Part shown: piece by piece, positions 24,913-32,220 of the stretch | How the letters are laid out: each line of letters begins with the position of its first letter | Numbering within the stretch: the stretch's first letter is position 1 | Source of the DNA: Aquimarina amphilecti | GTDB lineage: Bacteria; Bacteroidota; Bacteroidia; Flavobacteriales; Flavobacteriaceae | Reading direction: 5' to 3' | Length of the DNA: 64,000 bases | NCBI RefSeq assembly: GCF_900109375.1 | Contig: NZ_FOAB01000002.1 | Span: 682,001-746,000 of the forward strand | Notes under the pieces: generated by a model | The model's input: only the letters and a program-made list of their open reading frames with translations | What the model was told of the DNA's origin: nothing | Databases searched by the model: none | Translations under genes and position numbers: made by a program

Positions 24913-26748
24913 ATGTCTATCGTAACATTTAGTGAAATTCCAGATCATGATGATATTGATATTGCCATTATTGGAGCAGGTATTTCTGGCTTGTATTGTG
25001 CATATCGATTGATCAATCATCCTAACTATAAAGGAAAGAAGATTGCAATATATGAACGCCTTAACCGAACAGGAGGACGGCTACAATCAGATTTGATTCC
25101 TATCAGAGGAAACCATAAAGTTTCTGATGAAAATGGAATCAGTAATTTTTATGATCAAGTACAAATTGATCTTGTAAAAGAAGAACAAGGAGGGATGCGT
25201 TTTAATTATAACATGGAAGAGTTGATGACTCTTAATGGCGCTCTAAAAATTTGTGATGAGATTGTTCCATTTCCTATGTCAAGTACTGATGATACAAATC
25301 GATTTTGTATTAGAGGTCATAGTTTTTCTCTTGAAGAAGCTAATGCAGGAGGTAATACGATATGGAGTCAATTATATGATTTAGCACCACAAGAGATAGG
25401 ACTAAGTCCAGTACAGATTGTAACAAATGCTTATAATCGAATTCTAGAAGCAAATGATATAATACTGGAGGAAGATCAAACGCCAGAATATTGGCAAAAA
25501 TTCAGATTACAGTTTAAGTGGAAAGGGGTTCCGATGAATGAATGGCAATTATGGGGATTACTAAGAGATATGGGGTATTCTGAAGAATGCATAGAGATGC
25601 TTACCAATACTATTGGATTCGCTGGTCCTTTTAAATCATTACCAAATGCAGGGGATGCATGGCAGATTCTGGCTGATTTCCCTAAAGATCCAACATATTA
25701 TACTTTTAAATATGGATTTAGTACACTACCTGATGCTATTAAGAAAGAACTAGAGGGTAAGGTTAGTATTTATTTGAGCACCAATATAGATAGTATACAT
25801 GGCGATGAAGATGATTTTACTATATACGCTACGGAAGCTACAGAAGGGGAAAACTCAAAACCAAATATTCCTGGAGGCAAGTACAAGACGATAAAAACTA
25901 AGCAAATTATTTCTGCAATTGCTTCTACAGGATTCAAAGCATTATTTATTAAATCTCCAGCGCTTCACGCATCTTCTAAGAAATATGATTCCATGAAATT
26001 ATGGGAAAGTATTAATGGGGTATTAGGTATGAATTTGATGAAAATTAATTTCTATTTTAGAGAAGCTTGGTGGTATACTGGATCAACAGGAAGACCTAAT
26101 ATTGAGTTTGGGCCTAACTTTACCGATCTACCAATTAATTCTATATATCCGTTCTACTCTGTAGAAGATTTAGAAGTAGATCATAAAAAAGGTACAGTTT
26201 CTATTATAAGCGGAGAAGAACCAGCAGCGTTGACATTGTATTGCGATTTTAACAACACTAATTTTTGGAAAGGATTACAAAATATTGGTCCAAAATTTTC
26301 TTCACCACTACAAGAAAAATATAATGAAATGGAATCACAAACTGTTTTTCCTGCATCACAAGCAGTAGTTGCAGAAGCTAGAAAACAAATGGGATTATTA
26401 TTTGGAGTGACGAATATACCAGATCCTATTTTTACTAGCTATAGATTATGGAACGGAGAGGATGATTTTGAACATGCATATCATCAATGGCAATTGAATG
26501 TGGATGATAAGAAAACGATAGAGTATCTATCAAATCCATTACCTGGGTTTTATATGTGTAATGAAGCTATTTCCGACATGCAAGGTTGGGTAAATGGCTC
26601 GCTGAGATCTTCTGATTTAGCATTAGGTAAAATTTCTAATGGAGCTATTAAACCAATGACTAATACTCCTTGCACAAGTCCTGTGGAAACAAAAGATGAT
26701 AAGAAAGGAAAAACTTCTTTGAGGATCTCCAGAGGACATTGGGGATAA
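24913..26748 (+). CDS. Flavin-dependent amine / L-amino-acid oxidase-like protein
   Basis: A 611-residue flavoprotein. The FAD loop GAGISG is at residues 21-26, followed by the ER...TGGRL motif (YERLNRTGGRLQS). QGGMRFNYNMEEL is like the GAMR segment of L-amino-acid oxidases, and the C-terminal FAD motif is SDMQGWVNGSLRSSDLALG. Such enzymes deaminate amino acids or amines to keto acids with ammonia and hydrogen peroxide. There is no signal peptide. I chose the ATG at 24913 rather than the TTG 9 bp upstream. It starts a two-gene operon divergent from the tyrosinase/LodA operon, suggesting a shared stimulus. Substrate unknown. Confidence 0.85.
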   Translation: MSIVTFSEIPDHDDIDIAIIGAGISGLYCAYRLINHPNYKGKKIAIYERLNRTGGRLQSDLIPIRGNHKVSDENGISNFYDQVQIDLVKEEQGGMRFNYNMEELMTLNGALKICDEIVPFPMSSTDDTNRFCIRGHSFSLEEANAGGNTIWSQLYDLAPQEIGLSPVQIVTNAYNRILEANDIILEEDQTPEYWQKFRLQFKWKGVPMNEWQLWGLLRDMGYSEECIEMLTNTIGFAGPFKSLPNAGDAWQILADFPKDPTYYTFKYGFSTLPDAIKKELEGKVSIYLSTNIDSIHGDEDDFTIYATEATEGENSKPNIPGGKYKTIKTKQIISAIASTGFKALFIKSPALHASSKKYDSMKLWESINGVLGMNLMKINFYFREAWWYTGSTGRPNIEFGPNFTDLPINSIYPFYSVEDLEVDHKKGTVSIISGEEPAALTLYCDFNNTNFWKGLQNIGPKFSSPLQEKYNEMESQTVFPASQAVVAEARKQMGLLFGVTNIPDPIFTSYRLWNGEDDFEHAYHQWQLNVDDKKTIEYLSNPLPGFYMCNEAISDMQGWVNGSLRSSDLALGKISNGAIKPMTNTPCTSPVETKDDKKGKTSLRISRGHWG

Positions 26749-26800
26749 GTAAAACAGTAAATAAACTTACACAATATTTTAACTTTTAAAATGTACTATC

Positions 26801-27814
26801 ATGTCAGAGAAAGATACAACCTATATAGGAAAAACTTCAGGTATAACACCACCAATTTTCCCGAATACTTTAATTAACGAACCAAAGCAGATCAATCCAA
26901 CTTCAAATGTTAGTGGTTTAGGGCCACTGAGTCATTTAATTGGTACTTGGACAAATAAAAATTTAGGATCTACAAGTAAAGGAGGGACGGCAACCCCTTA
27001 TTCGTATAATATTATGCCATTACCTACTGTTTCCGAATCATCTGGATATATTCTCAAGAACTTTAAATACTATGAAGAAATTACCTTTTCACCTATTAAT
27101 GGAACTGCTCCAAATAGAGGAGGTGATTATATTCAAAATGCGAATGTACTCTTTTACGAGCAGCGTATTTATTTTGCGGATGGACCTGCTAAAGATAGAT
27201 TGGTTCATGCGGAAAATGGATCTTGGTTATTCTTAGTAACTGGACCTCAGTCCGAAGAACCCTATGCAAGTACTCCAGTAGTACCACATAAGGGATCAAT
27301 ACCAGATCAATCGGTGACGACAAATGTTGCAAAACAAATTTCAGTACCTCACGGAAATTCAATTTTAGCACAAGGAGGAATTAAAGGATATCCGAGCTCT
27401 TATATTCAGAAGGGCAATGCTCCTATTAATAATTATCCAAAAACTATTATTCCATCAGGAATAGACACTACTCAATATTCAGTAAAAAGTGTTGGAAATC
27501 CTTTTCCTGATTTAAACAATAATCCTAATAAGCCTTTGCAAGATGGGATTTCAGCTAATCCTTGTACTCAATATATTCAATGGGGAGTTGATACAGAAAA
27601 TCCTGCGGCTAAAGGTGCAGTTACTAATATTCCATTTGAGAAACAAAAAGCAAATGTGATAGATTATAATGCTAACTATTGGTTACAGGCGTTTACACAA
27701 GGAGGAGAGTTTACGCAGTTATCATATAATCAAACAATTTTGATGGATATCCCAATTAATGGAACTATTATTAAGTTTCCGCATATCACGTGTAATACAT
27801 TGACTAAGAAGTAG
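26801..27814 (+). CDS. Conserved-looking protein of unknown function next to the amine oxidase
   Basis: A 337-residue soluble protein without signal peptide. After a Pro-rich start it has LGPLSHLIGTWTNKNLG, reminiscent of the GxW strand of lipocalin or nitrobindin-type haem-binding barrels. It also contains one conserved-looking His segment (QISVPHGNSILAQGG) and a C-terminal strand-rich part. I do not recognise the family; a haem- or peroxide-binding beta-barrel is a guess. It is 52 bp downstream of the amine-oxidase gene and ends before a strong terminator, so the two form an operon. The 147-residue protein of the divergent operon shares the GTW/GIW motif. Confidence 0.6.
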   Translation: MSEKDTTYIGKTSGITPPIFPNTLINEPKQINPTSNVSGLGPLSHLIGTWTNKNLGSTSKGGTATPYSYNIMPLPTVSESSGYILKNFKYYEEITFSPINGTAPNRGGDYIQNANVLFYEQRIYFADGPAKDRLVHAENGSWLFLVTGPQSEEPYASTPVVPHKGSIPDQSVTTNVAKQISVPHGNSILAQGGIKGYPSSYIQKGNAPINNYPKTIIPSGIDTTQYSVKSVGNPFPDLNNNPNKPLQDGISANPCTQYIQWGVDTENPAAKGAVTNIPFEKQKANVIDYNANYWLQAFTQGGEFTQLSYNQTILMDIPINGTIIKFPHITCNTLTKK

Positions 27815-27834
27815 AGTTATTATTTAACATTATT

Positions 27835-27865
27835 AAAAAGCCACATGTCTATGTGGCTTTTTTTA
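27835..27865 (+). terminator. Rho-independent terminator of the amine-oxidase operon
   Basis: A perfect 12-bp stem (27835-27846 with 27851-27862, loop gtct) with a T-run begins 20 bp after the stop at 27814. Confidence 0.9.
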
Positions 27866-27947
27866 TGAATAACACTATGAGAGAGGATGGTTTTTTACAT
27901 ATAATAAAAATCTTTATTATAAAATAAATTTATGCTTTGTATTGAAA

Positions 27948-27969
27948 ATATAAATAAAAATATATGAAA
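27948..27969 (+). promoter_or_regulatory. Candidate LysR-family binding site, copy 1 (bicarbonate transporter operon)
   Basis: A 22-bp sequence with ATATA-N8-TATAT dyad symmetry followed by GAAA. An identical copy lies at 31639-31660 beside the LysR gene, and a copy with 2 extra bases lies at 30632-30655 before the YitT gene. A -7-like element CACTTTTG follows about 10 bp downstream, placing the site at an activator position. Confidence 0.6.
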
Positions 27970-28105
27970 TAATGTTCTCACTTTTGTACGCAGATTGAAA
28001 AAGTTTCACGTAAAAAAGTTTTAGGTAAAATCTATATAATTAATTGATTTTAAGCTAATTAAATTATGAATAGAAATCTAATTTTTAAACTAAATATCAT
28101 TGTAA

Positions 28106-28306
28106 ATGAAAATTGTCAATAAAATTATTCTTACTGGTTTATTTATTGTAATGCTCTTTTTATCCTCTTTACAGAATTACTTATTTATGAAAGAACTTTT
28201 AATATCAGGCTTCGTGATGTTAGTTGCTTTTGCTTTACAAAGTGTCAGTGATACGAAGAATAAAAAAACTAAAATATATTTAAAAATTAATACAAATAAT
28301 AATTAG
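28106..28306 (+). CDS. Small membrane protein
   Basis: A 66-residue protein with two hydrophobic segments (about 6-24 and 30-47) and a basic, Lys/Asn-rich tail. I do not recognise it. It lies 14 bp before the 95-residue gene and in the same operon as the SbtA-like transporter, downstream of the LysR-type site. Function unknown. Confidence 0.6.
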   Translation: MKIVNKIILTGLFIVMLFLSSLQNYLFMKELLISGFVMLVAFALQSVSDTKNKKTKIYLKINTNNN

Positions 28307-28320
28307 TAAAAATAGAAATT

Positions 28321-28608
28321 ATGGTACTTACAGATCAAAAAGTTAAACTAATGGATGGGGTTTTTAGCCCGTCGGAAGCATCAGATATCCTTAACATTTT
28401 TATAGATAAGAAAATTAATTTTCACAAGCTACAGAGGTTATCTATTACAGAGCAAAATTGTAATGATGATACACCACAATTATATAATAGAATAAATGAA
28501 TTAATTAAAGCAAAAGAATCGATCAGAGAGGCTATCATGGAAGCAAGAAGAGAAGGTTTAGCGTTACAGATCGAGAGCGATATCCAAATTACTTTAATTA
28601 AAAAATAG
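28321..28608 (+). CDS. Small soluble protein of the bicarbonate transporter operon
   Basis: A 95-residue charged protein, probably alpha-helical at its C-terminus (LYNRINELIKAKESIREAI). It is between the small membrane protein and the SbtA-like gene, with 55 bp to the latter. It has no motif I recognise. In cyanobacteria a small PII-like protein, SbtB, follows sbtA, but this sequence does not show the PII T-loop pattern. A regulatory partner role is only positional inference. Confidence 0.65.
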   Translation: MVLTDQKVKLMDGVFSPSEASDILNIFIDKKINFHKLQRLSITEQNCNDDTPQLYNRINELIKAKESIREAIMEARREGLALQIESDIQITLIKK

Positions 28609-28663
28609 TCAGATACGTCTTAAACGTATCTAAAGTTAAAAGGTAGATAGTATTGTTTTTATT

Positions 28664-29629
28664 ATGGATTTACATTTATTAATTGATAATTTAACTAATC
28701 CTGCGTTGTTATTTTTTTTCTTAGGAATTATAGCAGTACGATTAAAGAGTGATTTAGAAATCCCAGGAAATTCATCAAAATTTATTTCTCTGTATTTATT
28801 ATTGTCTATTGGTTTTAAAGGTGGTCAAGAACTTTCCCATAGTGAATTAACATTAGAGATTATATGGTCTCTTGTTTTTGGAGTAGTATTGGCACTGGTT
28901 GTGCCGATATACACATTTTTTATTCTGAGGCGAAAGTATAGTATAGAAAATTCGGGTGCGATAGCAGCGTCCTATGGTTCAGTCAGTGCGGTAACTTTTG
29001 TAACCGCACTTTCTTTTTTAGAAATGGAACAGGTCTCGTTTGGTGGGCATATGGTTGCTGTTATGGCAATTATGGAGGCACCTTCTATTATGATAGGTGT
29101 TCTTTTGATGTCTATAATGAATAAGAACGCCAAGGATGCTATTCCATTGGGGAAGGTTTTAAAACATGCATTAACTAATGGAAGTGTATTACTAATTATG
29201 GGAAGTCTGGTAGTAGGTTTTTTAGCAAGTGAACAACAAGCAGCAGGTATTAAACCATTTACAACCGATATTTTTAAAGGGTTTTTGGCCGTTTTCCTAT
29301 TGGATATGGGGATTACAAGTGGAAAAAAGATCTCTTCTTTCCTTAAAAAGGGTTGGTTCGCAGTATTGTTTTCTATAGTAATTCCATTATTTAATGGGAT
29401 TCTAGTAGCTTTAATCAGTACCACTTTTATTGAAAGTATTGGAAACAGGTTTTTATTGGCAATATTAGCAGCTAGTGCTTCTTATATAGCAGTACCGGCA
29501 GCAATGAGGTTAGTTGCGCCAAAAGCTAATCCAGGTCTTTATGTTCCGATGGCATTAGCAGTAACTTTTCCATTTAATATTACAATAGGATTACCACTAT
29601 ATTTATATTTAGTACAGATATTTAACTAA
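28664..29629 (+). CDS. sbtA: SbtA-family sodium-dependent bicarbonate transporter
   Basis: A 321-residue membrane protein with about ten hydrophobic segments in two repeats. Recognisable SbtA/DUF897 features are FLGIIAVRLKSDLEIP near the start, LLSIGFKGGQEL, and the paired YGSVSAVTFVTAL and SASYIAVPAAMRL half-helices. The family imports bicarbonate with sodium. In a heterotroph it would feed carboxylation reactions. It ends at a terminator and is preceded by a LysR-type site shared with the nearby regulator. Confidence 0.88.
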   Translation: MDLHLLIDNLTNPALLFFFLGIIAVRLKSDLEIPGNSSKFISLYLLLSIGFKGGQELSHSELTLEIIWSLVFGVVLALVVPIYTFFILRRKYSIENSGAIAASYGSVSAVTFVTALSFLEMEQVSFGGHMVAVMAIMEAPSIMIGVLLMSIMNKNAKDAIPLGKVLKHALTNGSVLLIMGSLVVGFLASEQQAAGIKPFTTDIFKGFLAVFLLDMGITSGKKISSFLKKGWFAVLFSIVIPLFNGILVALISTTFIESIGNRFLLAILAASASYIAVPAAMRLVAPKANPGLYVPMALAVTFPFNITIGLPLYLYLVQIFN

Positions 29630-29648
29630 TAGTAATTCATAAATTTTC

Positions 29649-29683
29649 AAAAAGGTTCAAGTAGTTTACTCTTGAACCTTTTT
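29649..29683. terminator. Terminator after the bicarbonate transporter gene
   Basis: A 13-bp stem (29649-29661 with 29671-29683, 9-nt loop) lies between the convergent SbtA-like and YitT genes. A- and T-runs on the two sides could allow it to serve both. Confidence 0.8.
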
Positions 29684-29710
29684 ATTGATATTTATGTAGA
29701 AGTAGAGTAG

Positions 29711-30574
29711 TTATTTTTTATGAAGATATCTTCTTAAAATGCCTCCTTTAATCTTGTTTACATCATATTCTACAGTAAAAGCATCAGGGTCTATGGTATC
29801 AATAATTCTATTTATTTTTCTAATTTCAAATCTATTTATTACAGTTTGAATCACTTCGAAATTTTCTGTAGGACCATTATTACCATATCCATTTACGCCC
29901 TGAAATACAGTCATCCCAGCTCCTAGTTTTTCCTTGATTGCGTTTTTTATTTCTTTAGATTTCTTAGAGACAATCATTACACCGATAAAATCTTCAAAAC
30001 CTTCAATAGTAAGGTCTGTTATTTTTGCAGTTATCAAAAAAGTTAAAATGGAATACATTGCAGTCTCCTTAGATACTATAATGGCAGTGATAGAAAATAA
30101 TATGAAGTTAAATAATAAAATAACTTTCCCAATACTTATACCAAAAGCATTATTGATATAAATACCTAGTATTTCGGATCCATCTAAAACAGCACCATTT
30201 TTTATAGTAATTCCTATTCCTAAACCAAGAAACAACCCGCCAAATATCGATATAAGAAGCTTATCATCTGTAACGACATCAAAAGTTTCTAATTGTATAG
30301 AAATAGCAAGACCAATGATCGCTACGATAGATTTGATTACCATAATTCTTGAAATTGAAAAATAAGCGACAATTAAAAAGGGAATACTTAATATAATTAG
30401 AATAATAGAAGTATTAATATTTAAAGTAGAATTGAGTAGGATCGCAATACCAGTAATTCCTCCATCTAAAAAACCATTTGGCAATAAGAATGCTTTTAGC
30501 CCAACACTGGCGAGTATTACACCAACAGAAATTTGAAAATATTCGGATAATTTAGAAATAAATGCTTTGGTCAT
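29711..30574 (-). CDS. YitT-family membrane protein (DUF161 plus DUF2179)
   Basis: A 287-residue protein with five or six hydrophobic segments. The N-terminal half has FLLPNGFLDGGITGIAILL and the middle has KNGAVLDGSEILGI, both YitT signatures. The last 80 residues match the soluble DUF2179 domain (GMTVFQGVNGYGN). The function of the family is poorly known. I chose the ATG at 30574; an ATG at 30613 and a TTG at 30619 are possible but sit close to the regulatory site. It probably belongs to the same LysR regulon as the SbtA-like transporter. Confidence 0.85.
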   Translation of the reverse strand: MTKAFISKLSEYFQISVGVILASVGLKAFLLPNGFLDGGITGIAILLNSTLNINTSIILIILSIPFLIVAYFSISRIMVIKSIVAIIGLAISIQLETFDVVTDDKLLISIFGGLFLGLGIGITIKNGAVLDGSEILGIYINNAFGISIGKVILLFNFILFSITAIIVSKETAMYSILTFLITAKITDLTIEGFEDFIGVMIVSKKSKEIKNAIKEKLGAGMTVFQGVNGYGNNGPTENFEVIQTVINRFEIRKINRIIDTIDPDAFTVEYDVNKIKGGILRRYLHKK

Positions 30575-30631
30575 TTTTGTAGTTTTACAAAGGATTTTAA
30601 CTAACCCTTTCATATACAAAAATCAACATTA

Positions 30632-30655
30632 TTTCATATATATTTTTATTTATAT
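30632..30655 (-). promoter_or_regulatory. Candidate LysR-family binding site, copy 2 (YitT gene)
   Basis: On the minus strand this matches the 22-bp site of copies 1 and 3, except for one extra AT pair inside the second arm. It lies 57 bp before the chosen YitT start, in the gap to the LysR gene. Confidence 0.55.
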
Positions 30656-30690
30656 TTATGATGAAATATATAATTAATTATTATGGATCT

Positions 30691-31611
30691 TCATGGGTTA
30701 AAAAGATTGAATTTATCTTTAATAATTTCATCTTTTTGTTCTTCGACATATTTCAGAAAAGCTTCTGCGACTAAAGAAAACTTTTTATTCTTAAGCCAGA
30801 TTAGGTTCCAGATGGATTTTATAGGAAAACCTTGAACAGGAATAATTTGTAAACGTCCAGCTTCTAGATCATTTCTGATACCTATAAGAGGCATGATGGA
30901 ATAACCAAGTCCAGCAATTACTGCTTGTTTAACTGCTTCATTGGATGTTAATTCCATTTTTTTTCTAACAGGGAGATCGTTTTTATCTATATAAGTTTCC
31001 ATCGTATGCCTGGTACCAGACCCGGGTTCTCTATAAATTAAAGGGAGTTCAGAAAATATAGATTTTTGATATTTTTTGTTGGTAAACTTTTCAGAGGTAT
31101 TCCCTACCAAATACAATTGATTTTCCATAAGCTTAGTTTTCTCAATTTGTAAATGCTTTGGTAACACTGAGACAAGAGAAAAATCAACATTGTTTTTTTC
31201 TAAACTATTTATAACTTGTTGTTTGTTAGTTACATCGAGAACAAGATCTACACCTTCATGTTGTTTCATAAAATCCGATAAGAAATAGGGGATAATATAT
31301 TTTCCAGTAGATACAACAGAAATTTTTAAAACACCGGATAAGTGACCTTGATAGGCTTTGGTTTTATAACTAATCTGATTGACTTCATCTACTATTTTTT
31401 GAGCAGCAATTGCTATTTCTTTTCCAAAGTCAGTTATATAAAGTTTTCTACCAATAACTTCAGTTAAAGGAATAGGAAATTGATCTTGAAAATTTTTGAG
31501 TTGAATAGATACTGCAGGCTGTGTTAAATGAAGTTCTTCTGAAGCCTTCGTGATGCTTTCTTTTTCTGAAATTTTTAGAAAAATCTGAAGCTGATGCAAT
31601 GTATAATTCAT
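30691..31611 (-). CDS. LysR-family transcriptional regulator
   Basis: A 306-residue regulator. The N-terminal helix-turn-helix (LHQLQIFLKISEKESITKAS, then LHLTQPAVSIQLKNFQ) and the effector-binding domain (about 92-300) are typical. The overall look (GVLKISVVSTGKYIIPYFL) is like CbbR/CmpR regulators of inorganic carbon genes. Three copies of a 22-24-bp dyad sit beside its own promoter, the YitT gene and the SbtA-like operon. It is therefore the likely regulator of all of them, with autoregulation from the divergent region 31612-31756. Confidence 0.9.
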   Translation of the reverse strand: MNYTLHQLQIFLKISEKESITKASEELHLTQPAVSIQLKNFQDQFPIPLTEVIGRKLYITDFGKEIAIAAQKIVDEVNQISYKTKAYQGHLSGVLKISVVSTGKYIIPYFLSDFMKQHEGVDLVLDVTNKQQVINSLEKNNVDFSLVSVLPKHLQIEKTKLMENQLYLVGNTSEKFTNKKYQKSIFSELPLIYREPGSGTRHTMETYIDKNDLPVRKKMELTSNEAVKQAVIAGLGYSIMPLIGIRNDLEAGRLQIIPVQGFPIKSIWNLIWLKNKKFSLVAEAFLKYVEEQKDEIIKDKFNLFNP

Positions 31612-31638
31612 AAAAAATATTAATGACTAAGATAACAA

Positions 31639-31660
31639 ATATAAATAAAAATATATGAAA
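31639..31660. promoter_or_regulatory. Candidate LysR-family binding site, copy 3 (between lysR and small gene)
   Basis: Identical over 22 bp to copy 1 at 27948-27969. It lies 28 bp from the LysR start and 97 bp before the divergent 74-residue gene, the usual place for an autoregulatory LysR site. Confidence 0.6.
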
Positions 31661-31756
31661 AATCTATAGTAAATTAGAGTTGTAATAAAATGAATAGAAA
31701 CTATAATAGTATTGATTTTTAGCTGATTTTGAAAGTTTAATTTAAAATGTATTTCT

Positions 31757-31981
31757 ATGGATTTATTAAAAAAAGCACGAGATTTTCAGAAAAGAAGTAT
31801 GAGTAATATGAGTACAAGTGATCGAGTTTCTGCATCCAGAGAAGCGAAATTATTAGTATTAGGTATTAACGAAATTTATAAGAAAAGTAAAGATCCATAT
31901 TTAATGGATATCATGAAATTGATTACAGAGAAAAAGCGCAAAATTGATAAAAGACTAAAAGGACGCTTATCTATTACATAA
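31757..31981 (+). CDS. Small basic protein divergent from the LysR gene
   Basis: A 74-residue, Lys/Arg-rich, probably helical protein with no motif I recognise (RDFQKRSMSNMSTSDRVSAS). It is divergent from the LysR regulator, shares its regulatory region, and ends before a strong terminator. Function unknown; its position suggests a role connected with the bicarbonate regulon. Confidence 0.65.
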   Translation: MDLLKKARDFQKRSMSNMSTSDRVSASREAKLLVLGINEIYKKSKDPYLMDIMKLITEKKRKIDKRLKGRLSIT

Positions 31982-32087
31982 TTTGAAAAAGAAAAAATGA
32001 AATTATGCAAAAGTTTGAATTAGTTAGAAAGCCGTAAAATGCCCACTGCGGTTATCCATTTGTGATACTTTCATTATTAGTTGTTTT

Positions 32088-32121
32088 AAAAGTAGTTACT
32101 GAATTCAGTAACTACTTTTTT
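32088..32121 (+). terminator. Terminator downstream of the 74-residue gene
   Basis: A perfect 32-nt palindrome (32088-32119) with T-run. It is 106 bp past the stop, so the transcript carries a roughly 100-nt 3' tail with no clear gene. Confidence 0.75.
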
Positions 32122-32134
32122 ATATTGTAAGTTA

Positions 32135-32162
32135 TAAAAAAACCGCCTGTTTTCAGGCGGTT
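32135..32162 (-). terminator. Terminator of the minus-strand chitin operon
   Basis: A GC-rich 9-bp stem (32141-32149 with 32154-32162, 4-nt loop) is followed on the minus strand by a T-run. It lies 58 bp past the stop of the GH18 lipoprotein gene. Confidence 0.9.
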
Positions 32163-32220
32163 CGAATATTATCAAAATGATAATCAATTAGTTGAGAAAA
32201 GTGTTTTATTCTTATTGTGG

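Noticed and set aside
24706..25020. A 104-codon minus-strand open frame crossing the divergent oxidase promoter
   Set aside because: It is antisense to the amine-oxidase start, has no domain or plausible composition, and would cover the whole promoter region.
32088..32162. Adjacent palindromes that might be a mobile-element end or CRISPR-like repeats
   Set aside because: The two hairpins differ in sequence, each has a T-run in the expected direction, and they fit two convergent terminators.
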